Part shown: positions 6,855-15,900 of the stretch, one piece after another
How the letters are laid out: each line of letters begins with the position of its first letter
How positions within the stretch are numbered: position 1 is the first letter of the stretch
Assembly: GCA_910579115.1 (NCBI GenBank)
Contig: CAJTSO010000003.1
Coordinates: forward strand, 48,415-69,267
DNA length: 20,853 nt
DNA from: an uncultured Selenomonadaceae bacterium
Lineage (GTDB): Bacteria; Bacillota; Negativicutes; Selenomonadales; Selenomonadaceae
Direction of reading: 5' to 3'
The notes under the pieces: generated by a model
The model's database searches: none
What the model saw: the letters and a program-made list of their open reading frames with translations, nothing else
Told to the model about the DNA's origin: nothing
Program-made: the position numbers and the translations under genes

Positions 6855-8561
6855 ATGAAAGATATGTTACAAAAAGAGGATACAATAATTGACGGCAGGT
6901 ACAAAATACTTGAACGTGTCGGCGGAGGTGGAATGGCTGAGGTCTACCGAGCCAGAGACATGGTATTAAATCGTGTTGTTGCTATAAAAGTACTGCGCGA
7001 ATCAATGGCTTCTGATTCTGATTTCGTCGAAAGATTTAATAAGGAAGCCCAGAGAGCTGCCGGTTTGTCACATCCCAATATTGTCCGAATCTATGATGTA
7101 GGTGATAAAAATCAACTTCACTACATTGTTATGGAATACGTTTCCAGAGAAACGCTTAAGAATAAGCTTCAGGCCTGTAAAAATCTTAGTGTCAGGGAAT
7201 CATTGAGGGTAGTGAAAGACATAGCCAGAGCTTTGGCCCACGCCCACTCAAATAATATAGTCCACTGTGATATTAAGCCCCATAACATTTTGGTCGCCCC
7301 CGATGGTCAGGTAAAAGTGGCTGATTTTGGTATTGCCAGGGCTATAAGCTCTAATACAATGTCCTTTTCAAGTGATATCGTCGGTTCTGTACATTACTTT
7401 TCCCCTGAACAGGCCCAAGGGCTTACTATAACTCCAAAATCAGATATTTATTCACTTGGCGTGGTCTTCTACGAACTTTTGACTGGAAAATTGCCGTTTA
7501 CCGGGGAAACCTCCATAAGCATTGCGCTGAAACATTTGGAAGAGGAGATGCCCTCGATTCGAAAGGATAATCCTGATGTTCCTGCAAAACTTGAAGCAAT
7601 TGTGGCTCGTACCTTGGAGAAAGAGGTTGATCGCAGACCGGATGCAAGCGAGCTAATTGAAATGATCAATAAGCTGGAGAATGAACTATATAGTAGCAAC
7701 GAGGATAATTTAGATGATGTTACCCGTGTGCTTTCAAAAGTTGATGCCGAGTTTCTTGCAAAAGGCAATTCTGATCATGGCAGCAATGATGCAGGAAGGC
7801 CGTTTTACCAGAAACTTGCCATTGTTGCCGCCATCCTCCTTCTCTTAGTCGGTGGTTTTTTTTCAGGAACTTATATTATGCTTGGGAAATTTTGGGTAGT
7901 TGCAGAAGTTGATGTTCCCAATGTTATAGGTAAGCAAATTGAAGATGCCAAGAGAATTATTGAGAATGAAAAATTACGGGTCACCGTAAAAAAAGTATTC
8001 AACGCTGAAAAAAAAGCTGGCGAAGTGCTATTTCAAGAGCCGGAAGCCGGAAAACGTGTTAAGGAAGAAAGAAATATTGTTTTAACTGTTTCAGAAGGCG
8101 GTGAAATAGTGGAAATCCCTGATGTTGTTGGTTTATCACGAAGAGATGCCCAAACCAAACTTCAAAAGGTTGGCTTGAAAACAGGCAATATATATGAAAA
8201 GACGCATAATGGTGAGGCCGGGAATGTGCTTGAACAGGAGCCAAAAGCTAAAACTCAACACGTTAAGGGATCAAAGGTGGATTTGACGATTAGTAAACCG
8301 GAAATAAAAACTGTTAGGGTTCCCAAAATAATTGGGCAAATGTTTGACACTGCCGAGACTGCCATCTCCAGCCAAAATCTTAAATTAGGTACAGTTGTCG
8401 AAAAGGAGAGTAAAAACAAACCAGGTTTAATTATTTCTCAGGATCCGCCCAGCGGAAAAGAGGTACCAGCGGGTACAGCGGTAAATATAGTTGTGGCCAA
8501 ACAATCGAAGGCTGCCACTGGCAATCCAAACTTGAAGGATAAAGATGGAAAAAAGAAATAA
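6855..8561 (+). CDS. prkC: PASTA-domain Ser/Thr protein kinase (PrkC/PknB type)
   Basis: This is a single-pass membrane kinase of 568 residues. The cytoplasmic kinase domain (~10-280) has the glycine loop VGGGGMAEVY, catalytic VAIK (K45), HCDIKPHNIL with catalytic D139, DFG (157-159) and SPEQAQG. The usual HRD is HCD here (C138), so it belongs with the non-RD kinases; the activation segment holds serines and one threonine. A hydrophobic segment (~321-343) crosses the membrane. Three PASTA repeats follow outside (~352-418, 418-485, 487-553), with cores such as VPNVIG, IPDVVG and VPKIIG; PASTA repeats sense muropeptides or lipid II. A short lysine-rich tail ends the protein. AAGGA lies before ATG 6855. 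The end overlaps the rsgA start by 17 bases. Confidence 0.95.
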   Translation: MKDMLQKEDTIIDGRYKILERVGGGGMAEVYRARDMVLNRVVAIKVLRESMASDSDFVERFNKEAQRAAGLSHPNIVRIYDVGDKNQLHYIVMEYVSRETLKNKLQACKNLSVRESLRVVKDIARALAHAHSNNIVHCDIKPHNILVAPDGQVKVADFGIARAISSNTMSFSSDIVGSVHYFSPEQAQGLTITPKSDIYSLGVVFYELLTGKLPFTGETSISIALKHLEEEMPSIRKDNPDVPAKLEAIVARTLEKEVDRRPDASELIEMINKLENELYSSNEDNLDDVTRVLSKVDAEFLAKGNSDHGSNDAGRPFYQKLAIVAAILLLLVGGFFSGTYIMLGKFWVVAEVDVPNVIGKQIEDAKRIIENEKLRVTVKKVFNAEKKAGEVLFQEPEAGKRVKEERNIVLTVSEGGEIVEIPDVVGLSRRDAQTKLQKVGLKTGNIYEKTHNGEAGNVLEQEPKAKTQHVKGSKVDLTISKPEIKTVRVPKIIGQMFDTAETAISSQNLKLGTVVEKESKNKPGLIISQDPPSGKEVPAGTAVNIVVAKQSKAATGNPNLKDKDGKKK

Positions 8562-9522
8562 TGAGGCTATGACGAGTCTGACAGGTACCGTTATTCGCAC
8601 TCAAAACAGTTTTTATTACATTGTTCCACAATTGAATTTGGATGAGAGAAGATTCGATGTAACGGCGAATCCCATATCATGTAAATTAAGGGGAATATTT
8701 AAGAAAAGTAAAGAAGTTGTAACCATCGGAGACCGGGTAGAGTACACTCTTTTACCCGACGGAACTGGTGTAATAGAAAAGCTTTTGCCGCGAAAAAGTC
8801 TCATGAAGCGCCCTTTAGTTGCAAATATTGATCAGGCGTTTTTGATTTTTGCGGCCAAGGATCCGGATCCGCATCCATTACTTATTGACAGATTTCTCGT
8901 TCTAGCAGAATGGTCGGGTATAGAAAGGATGACACTCTGCTTTAATAAGATCGATTTGATTCACGAGGAAAGTCTGTTGCAAATTCAAAAAAAATACCAG
9001 TCAATTGGTTACAAAGTTCTGTTAATTTCTGCCGTTGAAGAAAAAAATATTTCAAAGCTTAGGAGAATGCTGGCAAATTCCATATCTGTTTTTGCCGGTC
9101 CTTCCGGAGTTGGTAAGTCGTCACTTGGCAATGCTATAGATGCTAATCTGGGGTTGGTTACAGGAAATCTTAGCAATAAAATACAACGAGGAAAGCACAC
9201 CACCAGGTTAGCGCGCCTTTTGCCAATCAATGTAGGGGGATATATTGTAGATACTCCGGGATTTAGTGCCCTTGATCTCACGGAAATAAAACCGGAAGAG
9301 CTGGCAGATTATTTTCCAGAATTTCAAAAATATGTTAGTAACTGCCGATATAGAGGCTGCCTTCATCAACATGAGCGAGCTATTGAGTGTGGTGTAAAAA
9401 TGGCGGTGGAGTCGGAGAATATTGACGAAACTCGTTACTCATCGTATTTATCAATTTTAAGAGATATTAGCGAGCAGCGGGAAAGAACAAAAAAGTATAA
9501 GGGGAGGAAAGGCAGTGACTGA
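8545..9522 (+). CDS. rsgA: Ribosome small-subunit GTPase RsgA (YloQ)
   Basis: The product (325 residues) is a circularly permuted GTPase that helps late maturation of the 30S subunit and leaves when mature 30S stimulates its GTPase. An N-terminal OB-fold (~9-80) is followed by the G motifs in permuted order: NKID (134-137, G4), GPSGVGKSS (185-193, G1) and DTPGF (236-240, G3). A C-terminal zinc-binding motif, C267-x4-C272-x-H274 then C282, completes the family plan. The spacing from H274 to C282 is two residues longer than the common form, but H276 could take its place. ATG 8545 has GAAGGA five bases upstream, inside prkC, so the genes overlap by 17 bases. An alternative ATG 8569 has a poorly spaced site. 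Position between a PASTA kinase and rpe is the standard Bacillota arrangement. Confidence 0.95.
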   Translation: MEKRNNEAMTSLTGTVIRTQNSFYYIVPQLNLDERRFDVTANPISCKLRGIFKKSKEVVTIGDRVEYTLLPDGTGVIEKLLPRKSLMKRPLVANIDQAFLIFAAKDPDPHPLLIDRFLVLAEWSGIERMTLCFNKIDLIHEESLLQIQKKYQSIGYKVLLISAVEEKNISKLRRMLANSISVFAGPSGVGKSSLGNAIDANLGLVTGNLSNKIQRGKHTTRLARLLPINVGGYIVDTPGFSALDLTEIKPEELADYFPEFQKYVSNCRYRGCLHQHERAIECGVKMAVESENIDETRYSSYLSILRDISEQRERTKKYKGRKGSD

Positions 9523-10174
9523 GGATAATAAAAAGGTAAAAATTGCCCCATCGATACTGTCGGCAGACTTTGCCAATCTGGGAAGAGATATAAAGAGAGT
9601 TGATGATGGTGGGGCTGAATATATTCATATCGATGTAATGGACGGCAGTTTTGTACCGAATATTACAATTGGTTCCGGTGTTGTTAAATGCTTGCGCAAG
9701 GTTACTGACAAAGTATTTGATGTCCACTTGATGGTCAATGATCCTGAAAATCAGATTGATGCTTTTGCCGCAGCCGGAGCTGACATAATAACATTTCATA
9801 TTGAAGCCACTGCGCATGCTCATCGCACAATCCAGGCAATTCATGCTTTGGGTAAGAAAGCGGGAGTTTCTCTCAATCCTTCAACTCCCTTGTCATCTAT
9901 TGAAGAACTCATAAACGATGTGGATTTGATTCTTATAATGACCGTAAATCCAGGATACGGCGGGCAAAAGTTTATTCCGTCCATGATTGGTAAAATTAAA
10001 CGACTTCGTAAAATAATTGACGAGAAAAAAAGTCATGCAGAAATAGAAATCGACGGTGGAATAAAACCGGATACCGCGAGGCTGGTTATTGATGCCGGTG
10101 CCGATGTGCTTGTTGCCGGCTCTTATATATATGGCGCTGCTGATATTTCTGCGGCGATTGAATCATTACGTTGA
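9515..10174 (+). CDS. rpe: Ribulose-phosphate 3-epimerase
   Basis: This TIM-barrel enzyme of 219 residues interconverts ribulose 5-phosphate and xylulose 5-phosphate in the pentose phosphate pathway. Family motifs run in order: APSILSADFANLG, HIDVMDGSFVPNITIG (metal-binding His and Asp), VHLMV, ITFHIEA, VNPGYGGQKF and EIDGGI (second metal Asp), then VLVAGSYIYG for phosphate binding. The length is typical. The start is GTG 9515, supported by GGGGAGG seven bases upstream within rsgA; the two genes overlap by eight bases. All key residues are present. Metal dependence (Fe2+, Zn2+ or another ion) cannot be read from the sequence. Confidence 0.96.
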   Translation: MTEDNKKVKIAPSILSADFANLGRDIKRVDDGGAEYIHIDVMDGSFVPNITIGSGVVKCLRKVTDKVFDVHLMVNDPENQIDAFAAAGADIITFHIEATAHAHRTIQAIHALGKKAGVSLNPSTPLSSIEELINDVDLILIMTVNPGYGGQKFIPSMIGKIKRLRKIIDEKKSHAEIEIDGGIKPDTARLVIDAGADVLVAGSYIYGAADISAAIESLR

Positions 10175-10189
10175 AAGACGGTGGAATAA

Positions 10190-10870
10190 ATGGATAAAGC
10201 AGTCGTCCTATTATCTGGCGGCCTTGACTCAACTACCTGTATGGCCGTAGCAGACAGCTTGGGGTATGAATTGTATCCTATAAGCTTTGATTACCATCAA
10301 CGACATAATATAGAGCTGGATGGAGCAAAAAAAGTTGCCGAGTTCTATAATGTTAAGAAGCATCTGATTATCGAATCAAGCATGAATCTTATCGGTGGAA
10401 GCGCTTTAACGGACAATGGCATTGATGTTCCCCCTGGAGAACCCAATCGGGAAGAAGTGCCAGTTACTTATGTTCCCGCAAGAAATCTGATTTTTCTTAG
10501 CTATGCATTGGGATATGCAGAGATTATCGGGGCGAATCATATATTTATTGGGGTTAATTCCGTAGACTATTCCGGCTATCCTGACTGCCGTCCAGAATTT
10601 ATTGAGAAATTCCAGAAGGTTGCTGATTATTCCACTTCAGCAACAGTTGTAAGGGGAGTAAAAATTAAGATTGAAACTCCTCTTCAGTTCCTCTCCAAAA
10701 AGGAAATTATCCAGCTTGGAGTAAAGCTTGGCGCTCCGCTTCAGTACACGCACAGCTGCTATAAGGGTAGAGAAAAAGCCTGCGGAATTTGTGACAGCTG
10801 TTTATTGCGGCTGGAGGGATTCAGGGCTGCTGGAATACCAGACCCAATAGAATACGAGATTAAGGTGTGA
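10190..10870 (+). CDS. queC: 7-cyano-7-deazaguanine synthase QueC
   Basis: The product (226 residues) is an ATP-dependent enzyme converting 7-carboxy-7-deazaguanine to preQ0 with ammonia, a step in making queuosine for the wobble base of GUN-anticodon tRNAs. The N-terminal PP-loop SGGLDSTT (9-16) binds ATP. Four cysteines near the C-terminus, C190, C198, C201 and C204 (in CYKGREKACGICDSC), form the structural zinc site. The start ATG has GGTGGA upstream and lies 15 bases after rpe, leaving no room for a preQ1 riboswitch leader. The following gene, folE2, makes the first intermediate of the same route; queD, queE and queF are not in the window. Confidence 0.96.
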   Translation: MDKAVVLLSGGLDSTTCMAVADSLGYELYPISFDYHQRHNIELDGAKKVAEFYNVKKHLIIESSMNLIGGSALTDNGIDVPPGEPNREEVPVTYVPARNLIFLSYALGYAEIIGANHIFIGVNSVDYSGYPDCRPEFIEKFQKVADYSTSATVVRGVKIKIETPLQFLSKKEIIQLGVKLGAPLQYTHSCYKGREKACGICDSCLLRLEGFRAAGIPDPIEYEIKV

Positions 10871-10873
10871 TAT

Positions 10874-11665
10874 ATGAAAGACATTCAAAATACTACTGAT
10901 ATCAGAGGAATAGCTATACAACGGGTAGGAATTAAAGATGCTAAACTTCCTTTTCAGATTAGGACAAAGGTTGGAGGATACCAGCCTGTACTGGCAGATA
11001 TTCAGTTTACGGTAGCATTGCCACGCCATTTGAGGGGAACCCATATGAGTCGTTTTATGGAGATCCTGAATGAATGGGGAACAAAGCCTATAGCGGAAAA
11101 GGAAATGGAAGCCATACTTTTACAGGCTATAGATCACCTGGACGCTGATTCTGCTCTTTTGTCCTTAGGTTTTAAATATTTTATAAGCAAGACCGCTCCG
11201 GTCAGCGGCAAAGCTTCTCTTTTGGATGTGGATTGTAAATTCATAGGGGAGCTAACAAAGGCGGGAAATTTTTCCTTTACCCTTGAGGTGAGGGTACCTT
11301 ATACATCCCTTTGTCCTTGTAGCAAAGAAATTTCTAATTATGGGGCCCATAATCAAAGAGGAAAAATGTCCGTATCAATCAAATTTAGTAATGACAGGGA
11401 ATGTATCTTTATTGAGGATTTGGTAAAAATAATGGAAGATCAGGCTTCCTGCCCTGTTTTTCCGTTATTAAAAAGAGTGGACGAGAAGTATGTTACTGAA
11501 GCAGCATATGACAATCCCAAGTTTGTAGAGGACATTCTGAGGGACCTTGTTATTGCGTTACGCAGTTTGGATGGGCAGGTATATTTCCGGGTGGAATGTG
11601 AGAACTACGAATCTATTCACAATCACAATGCTTACGCAGCCCATGAAGAATCATCAACTGGTTGA
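10874..11665 (+). CDS. folE2: GTP cyclohydrolase IB (FolE2/MptA family)
   Basis: The product (263 residues) is a type IB GTP cyclohydrolase, which converts GTP to dihydroneopterin triphosphate, the shared precursor of folate and 7-deazaguanine (queuosine) compounds. The diagnostic motif CPCSKEISNYGAHNQRG contains the conserved active-site cysteine region (C147, C149) and the following His. Type IB enzymes do not strictly need zinc, unlike FolE; in some bacteria folE2 is under Zur control. I see no Zur box, and the three-base gap to queC suggests co-translation instead. Neighbouring queC links this copy to queuosine synthesis. A terminator hairpin follows 45 bases after the stop, closing the long upstream gene run. 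Confidence 0.95.
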   Translation: MKDIQNTTDIRGIAIQRVGIKDAKLPFQIRTKVGGYQPVLADIQFTVALPRHLRGTHMSRFMEILNEWGTKPIAEKEMEAILLQAIDHLDADSALLSLGFKYFISKTAPVSGKASLLDVDCKFIGELTKAGNFSFTLEVRVPYTSLCPCSKEISNYGAHNQRGKMSVSIKFSNDRECIFIEDLVKIMEDQASCPVFPLLKRVDEKYVTEAAYDNPKFVEDILRDLVIALRSLDGQVYFRVECENYESIHNHNAYAAHEESSTG

Positions 11666-11709
11666 TGTAGAATATAGATAGCCGTCAAAATTTAATAATA
11701 CTCTATAAC

Positions 11710-11745
11710 GCCAATGCGAAGGACTTTACAATTCTTTGTATTGGC
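11710..11745 (+). terminator. Rho-independent terminator after folE2
   Basis: GCCAATGCGAAGGA (11710-11723) pairs with TCTTTGTATTGGC and the bases just before it, up to 11745. The stem is about 14 bp including three G-U pairs, with a short loop. A T-rich run (ATTATTATTA) follows. The G-U pairs make it strand-specific for the + direction. Confidence 0.75.
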
Positions 11746-11858
11746 ATTATTATTACAATGAGGTTGTGTATGTTCTAATCAAAATTCTTTAAAAATGTAG
11801 TCTTTCAAAAAATTGCAAGGCAATTCCCATCTATTGGCATTTAACGACGATGGAGATA

Positions 11859-11886
11859 TTGTATTAGTTCTACTGTGGTAGATAAT
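11859..11886 (+). promoter_or_regulatory. Candidate sigma-A promoter upstream of the YbhN-like gene and smc
   Basis: TTGTAT (11859-11864) and GATAAT (11881-11886) are separated by 16 bases. These are fair but imperfect matches to TTGACA/TATAAT. Some promoter is expected here, since a terminator ends the upstream unit. TTGACT at 11901 is a better -35 box but has no acceptable -10 partner. Confidence 0.35.
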
Positions 11887-11970
11887 GAGGAACCAGCCAC
11901 TTGACTTGCTAAATTGGAGTGGGGGACATCTTGTCATCGTTTTATCCCGGCAATTTCAAGGAGTGCCTGA

Positions 11971-12963
11971 ATGAACAAATTTCACAGACGGTTAGCGTTT
12001 ATAATATTGCTACTATTCTTGATATCATGGTTAGTAATATATTTTACCGTTGATATTAATACACTGGCCAATCTTACGGTTTTTAAGCCAACGGGAATAT
12101 TATTGGCGCTTGTGTCCATTAGCATAGGTTTGTTTTTGGACGGGACGAGGCTAATGCATATTTTAAAAGTGTCCGACGAGAAAATATCGCTCCGTGAAGC
12201 AATGCAGGTTGTCTTTGGTAATTATTTTTTGGCACTGCTTACCCCGGGGGCAACAGGCGGCGCAGTAGCTCAGATGATTTTCTTAAAGAAATTTGGAATA
12301 CCAACCGGAAAAGCCACTGCTGTGATTTTGGGTAAAACCCTTATGACGATTGCTTTTCTTATATTGACAACCCCGTTTATTTTTTTGTATGACAGCAAAA
12401 TTTTATCAATGCTGTCAGATACAGCTTTGTTTTTTACTTCTTTATTTTTAGTGGTTTTGTTTATCGGGTTATGTGTTGCCTTGAAATATCATTTATTATC
12501 CCGGGTTATCATCAAAATAGCTAAGGCTTTACCTATTTACCGAGGACATCAGTTATTGGTCCTTTTCAAGGAAATAAACGAGGCGGCAAGGGTACTGAAA
12601 AAGTCTCCGGTAATGATGGTTCTTATTTGCATAGAATCAGGCATCTCGCTGGTTTTTCTCTATGCAATACTTCCCTGCCTTATGTACGGCTTAGGGGTGA
12701 CCAATGTTGACTGGATAGTGATTATGGGGAGGATGTTCTTCTTGAATATGCTCCTGTATTTTACTCCCACTCCCGGAGGAAGTGGAGTCGCCGAAGGCGG
12801 CTTTATATTGTTGTTCAGTCATCTTGTTCCAGCGGGGACTGTTGGCATATTAGCCGTAGCCTGGCGTATCATTTCCGAATACCTTCCCTTTGTCATAGGT
12901 CTGTTTTATACAGTTAAGGTTTTTGGTGAAGAATTCATCAGCAAGCAGACGGAAAAAGCTTAA
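11971..12963 (+). CDS. YbhN/LPG-synthase-TM (UPF0104) family membrane protein
   Basis: This is a polytopic membrane protein of 330 residues with about eight hydrophobic segments. The conserved family pieces are LTPGATGGAVAQMIFLKKFG (~residues 91-110) and FTPTPGGSGVAEGGFILLFS (~265-284), both proline/glycine-rich re-entrant-type segments. They match the membrane domain of lysyl-phosphatidylglycerol synthase MprF (PF03706). There is no C-terminal aminoacyl-transferase domain, so it is not a full MprF; stand-alone members are thought to move or flip lipids. Substrate is unknown. ATG 11971 has AAGGAG seven bases upstream. smc starts 24 bases downstream, so the two are probably cotranscribed, with no obvious functional link. 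Confidence 0.85.
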   Translation: MNKFHRRLAFIILLLFLISWLVIYFTVDINTLANLTVFKPTGILLALVSISIGLFLDGTRLMHILKVSDEKISLREAMQVVFGNYFLALLTPGATGGAVAQMIFLKKFGIPTGKATAVILGKTLMTIAFLILTTPFIFLYDSKILSMLSDTALFFTSLFLVVLFIGLCVALKYHLLSRVIIKIAKALPIYRGHQLLVLFKEINEAARVLKKSPVMMVLICIESGISLVFLYAILPCLMYGLGVTNVDWIVIMGRMFFLNMLLYFTPTPGGSGVAEGGFILLFSHLVPAGTVGILAVAWRIISEYLPFVIGLFYTVKVFGEEFISKQTEKA

Positions 12964-12974
12964 TTTTTTATAGA

Positions 12975-12981
12975 AAAGGTG
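12975..12981 (+). promoter_or_regulatory. Ribosome binding site favouring a TTG start of smc
   Basis: AAAGGTG precedes TTG 12988, with eight bases between its GG and the start. The in-frame GTG at 12979 overlaps this site and has no Shine-Dalgarno sequence of its own. Confidence 0.6.
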
Positions 12982-12987
12982 TATCTT

Positions 12988-15900
12988 TTGCAACTTAAAC
13001 GCTTGATAGCCTATGGTTTTAAATCATTTGCGGAAAAGATTGAAGTGGATTTTGATTGTGGAGTGACAGCTATTGTTGGTCCTAATGGCAGTGGAAAAAG
13101 TAATATCACCGATGCCATTCGTTGGGTGCTTGGGGAGCAGAATATTCGCAATCTCAGGGGATTAAAGACCGAGGACATTATTTTTTCTGGTAGTAAAGAA
13201 CGCCGCCAATTAGGCGTGGCGGAGGTGTCCCTCTATTTTTCAAACGAGGATTCGCGTCTGCCTGTAGATTATTCAGAAGTCATTGTCACCCGCAGACTCT
13301 TTCGTTCAGGAGAAAGTGAATGCTATATAAATAAAGTACCATGCCGTTTGAAAGATATACATCTTCTTTTGGCTGATACCGGTGTGGGCCGAGAAGGCAT
13401 AAGTATTATTGGGCAGAACAAAATAGATGAAATACTCAATAACAAGCCGGAAGACCGCCGTCTTTTTTTTGAAGAAGCAGCTGGGATTACAAAATTTCGG
13501 GCAAATCGTAAAGATGCGTCAAAAAAACTTGATAATACCAGGAATAACCTTACTCGTATCAACGATATATTGTGCGAAATAGATACGCAGCTGGAACCAT
13601 TAAAAGTTGAAGCTGAGAAAACTCGTCAATATAATGAAATTGCCCAGGAAAGAGATAAAGCGAAAATTACCGGACTACTGAACCGTTACGAGCAGGAACA
13701 GATGAAGGTATCATCCGGAAAACAAAAACTCCTTTTAGAAAGGGATGGTGAGGTTTCTGTAACGGCAAAACTTGCAAAAGCTGAAGCCGATAAACAGGAA
13801 TTAAACCAAAAAGTGCTCTTTATGGAGGAGGACTTAACGGCTTTAGGCAGCGATTTATTGAGTCTTTCTGATACAATTAAGGACAAAGAAAGCGACCTCC
13901 GACTGCTTGATGAACAACGACGAAATGATGAGGAAGCTCTGGAACGATATTCCGTCCAGGAAAAGCAGATAGAAAGAGCTATAGAAGAAGGAAAAGCTAC
14001 CTTACTGGAATATCAGAACAGCAATTCCACACTGCTCAAAAAAAGGCAGGAGGTCAGCGATATTATATCTTTGCTAAGGAAAGATATTGCAAATAAAAAT
14101 CTGGAAATAAGAAATGCGTCAGAAACATACACGAAATCCCAGACTGACCGCCTAAGGGCTGAACAGAATGTAAGTGAAAAGAAAAATTCTATTGTATTAC
14201 TGGAAAAAGATATTGATAGCGAAACTGAGCGTCAGGCAAAAAGCGGCGAAGCAGAAAAAGAAATCAGCGCGGCTCTTAAGCTAAGCAGTGAAAAGCTTGA
14301 CGCTGTAACTCAAAATCTTTTATACCTTGAGAATGAGTACACTGAAAAAGAAAAATTACAAAGAGATAATGAACGAGAATTTCGTACGCATAAGGACAGA
14401 CTTTATCGAATCCAGCAGGACATAAAAAGCAAACGCCAGCTTATTTCCCAGATTGAAGCAAAACTTCAGGTTCTTACCCAGTTACAGACTGCATATGAAG
14501 GATTTGGAAAAGCGCCACGCTCAATTCTGTCCTGTCATGAATCCTGGCGTGATAATGTTAATGGCGCGGTTGCTGAATTGTTGAATGTCCCGGAAAAATA
14601 TGTGAATGCTGTTGAAGTTGCCCTGGGCGCCGCTCAGCAGTACATTGTCACAAGGGATATGAACACTGCAAAAGCGGCTATAGAGTATCTGAAATTTAAT
14701 AAATTGGGCAGAGTAACTTTTTTGCCATTGGAAACACTAAATGATCGAAAACCTGTAAATCTATCAAATGACATAACATCAATGAAGGGATATGTGGGTA
14801 TTTGCCATGAACTGGTTGAGACGAAGCCGGAATATGATATAGTGGCTCGTTTTTTGCTTTCCAGCACGATTGTGGTTGACGGCTTTGATAATGCAAATAA
14901 AATAGCGAAAAGGCTGGGGTATAAAAACAGGATAGTGACTATTTCCGGTGAATTGTTAAATCCTGGCGGATCGGTTTCAGGCGGTAGTACACGCAATAAT
15001 GAAAACAGCTTTCTTAACAGAAGGGGGGAGATATCTTCCCTGACTAATACCCTGAATCAAAAAACTTCAGAAGAATCAGCTGTTCAAGCTGAAGAAAGCA
15101 ATCTCACAAATAAAATTGTTGAAATTGAGCAGTGTAAGGAGACTCTATCAAAAGATATTCAACAGTTGCTGATTAAAATTACTTCCTTAAGGAGTGATAA
15201 AAAGAACCTGGAAGAAGCTGTGGAGGAAAAAGCCAATACCCTTGAAGCTATCAGAGCTGTAGCAGCTCAGTTTTCCGTTAGTTTTTCCAGGCTCCAGGAA
15301 AAGAAACTTGCTGCCCATAAGGAGCTACGGGAGGCAATTGGCGCTGCAGAACGGGCATACGAAGAAAGCAGACAGTCCGGCATCAGTCTTTCAAAATTAG
15401 AAACAGAAGCTAAAGGACTATCTGACAAACTCCGCAATAGCGAAGTTGAAGATGCTGCCGTCAATCAACAGATTAATTTCTTGAAAGAAAAGACATTGCT
15501 AAAGCAGCAGGAAATTGACCAATTAAATCTCCAAAGACAAGCAATAAAAAAAGAATCCACCAGTCTTAATGAAAAATTGTCTAATAAAAGTGACGATAGA
15601 TTATCGGCTGAAGCGAAGCTTAGCGACTTAAAAAATCAGCTTACAGTAATAACTAAAAATCGTGATATGCTTTATTCTGCAAAAATGGCTGCCTTGGCTG
15701 CAGGTAACAATAAAGACGAAGAAATCAGGGTAATCAATAGAAATTTGACAGAAGTACGCCAGAGAATTCAGGATCTGGAATTACATATTAGTCAGTGTCA
15801 GTTCGCCGCTGATGAAAAAAAAAGGTCGCTGGAAGACGATTTGGGAATATCCATAGCTGCTGCAGAAGCTAAAAGACTGAAGCTTAACGGCACAGAACTT

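Larger units (their letters stand above)
11666..11970 (+). other. 305-nt gap between folE2 and the next gene
   Basis: It holds the folE2 terminator (11710-11745), a weak promoter candidate (11859-11886) and the ribosome binding site of the next gene (AAGGAG, 11958-11963). Between 11750 and 11955 I see no convincing reading frame, riboswitch motif or repeat. The sequence is AT-rich and looks like ordinary intergenic DNA or decayed coding sequence. Confidence 0.6.

Noticed and set aside
8859..8870. Tandem GGATCC palindromes resembling a cloning or restriction-site artefact.
   Set aside because: They encode Asp-Pro-Asp-Pro in an expected region of RsgA (KDPDPHP) and the frame continues normally.
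10175..10189. Possible preQ1 riboswitch before queC.
   Set aside because: Only 15 bases separate rpe from queC, and they hold just the ribosome binding site; no aptamer fits.
11801..11881. Short open stretch after folE2 translating to LQGNSHLLAFNDDGDIVLVL, like a coding remnant.
   Set aside because: It is only 26 codons between two TAG stops, with no ATG/GTG start and no ribosome binding site. I do not recognise the sequence, so chance or a very old remnant are equally likely.
15815..15823. A run of nine A in smc, and runs of eight T at 7856-7863 (kinase gene) and 13463-13470 (smc), as possible slippage or phase-variation sites.
   Set aside because: All reading frames are intact and full-length. 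Such runs are ordinary in AT-rich genes, and no alternative frame product is visible.
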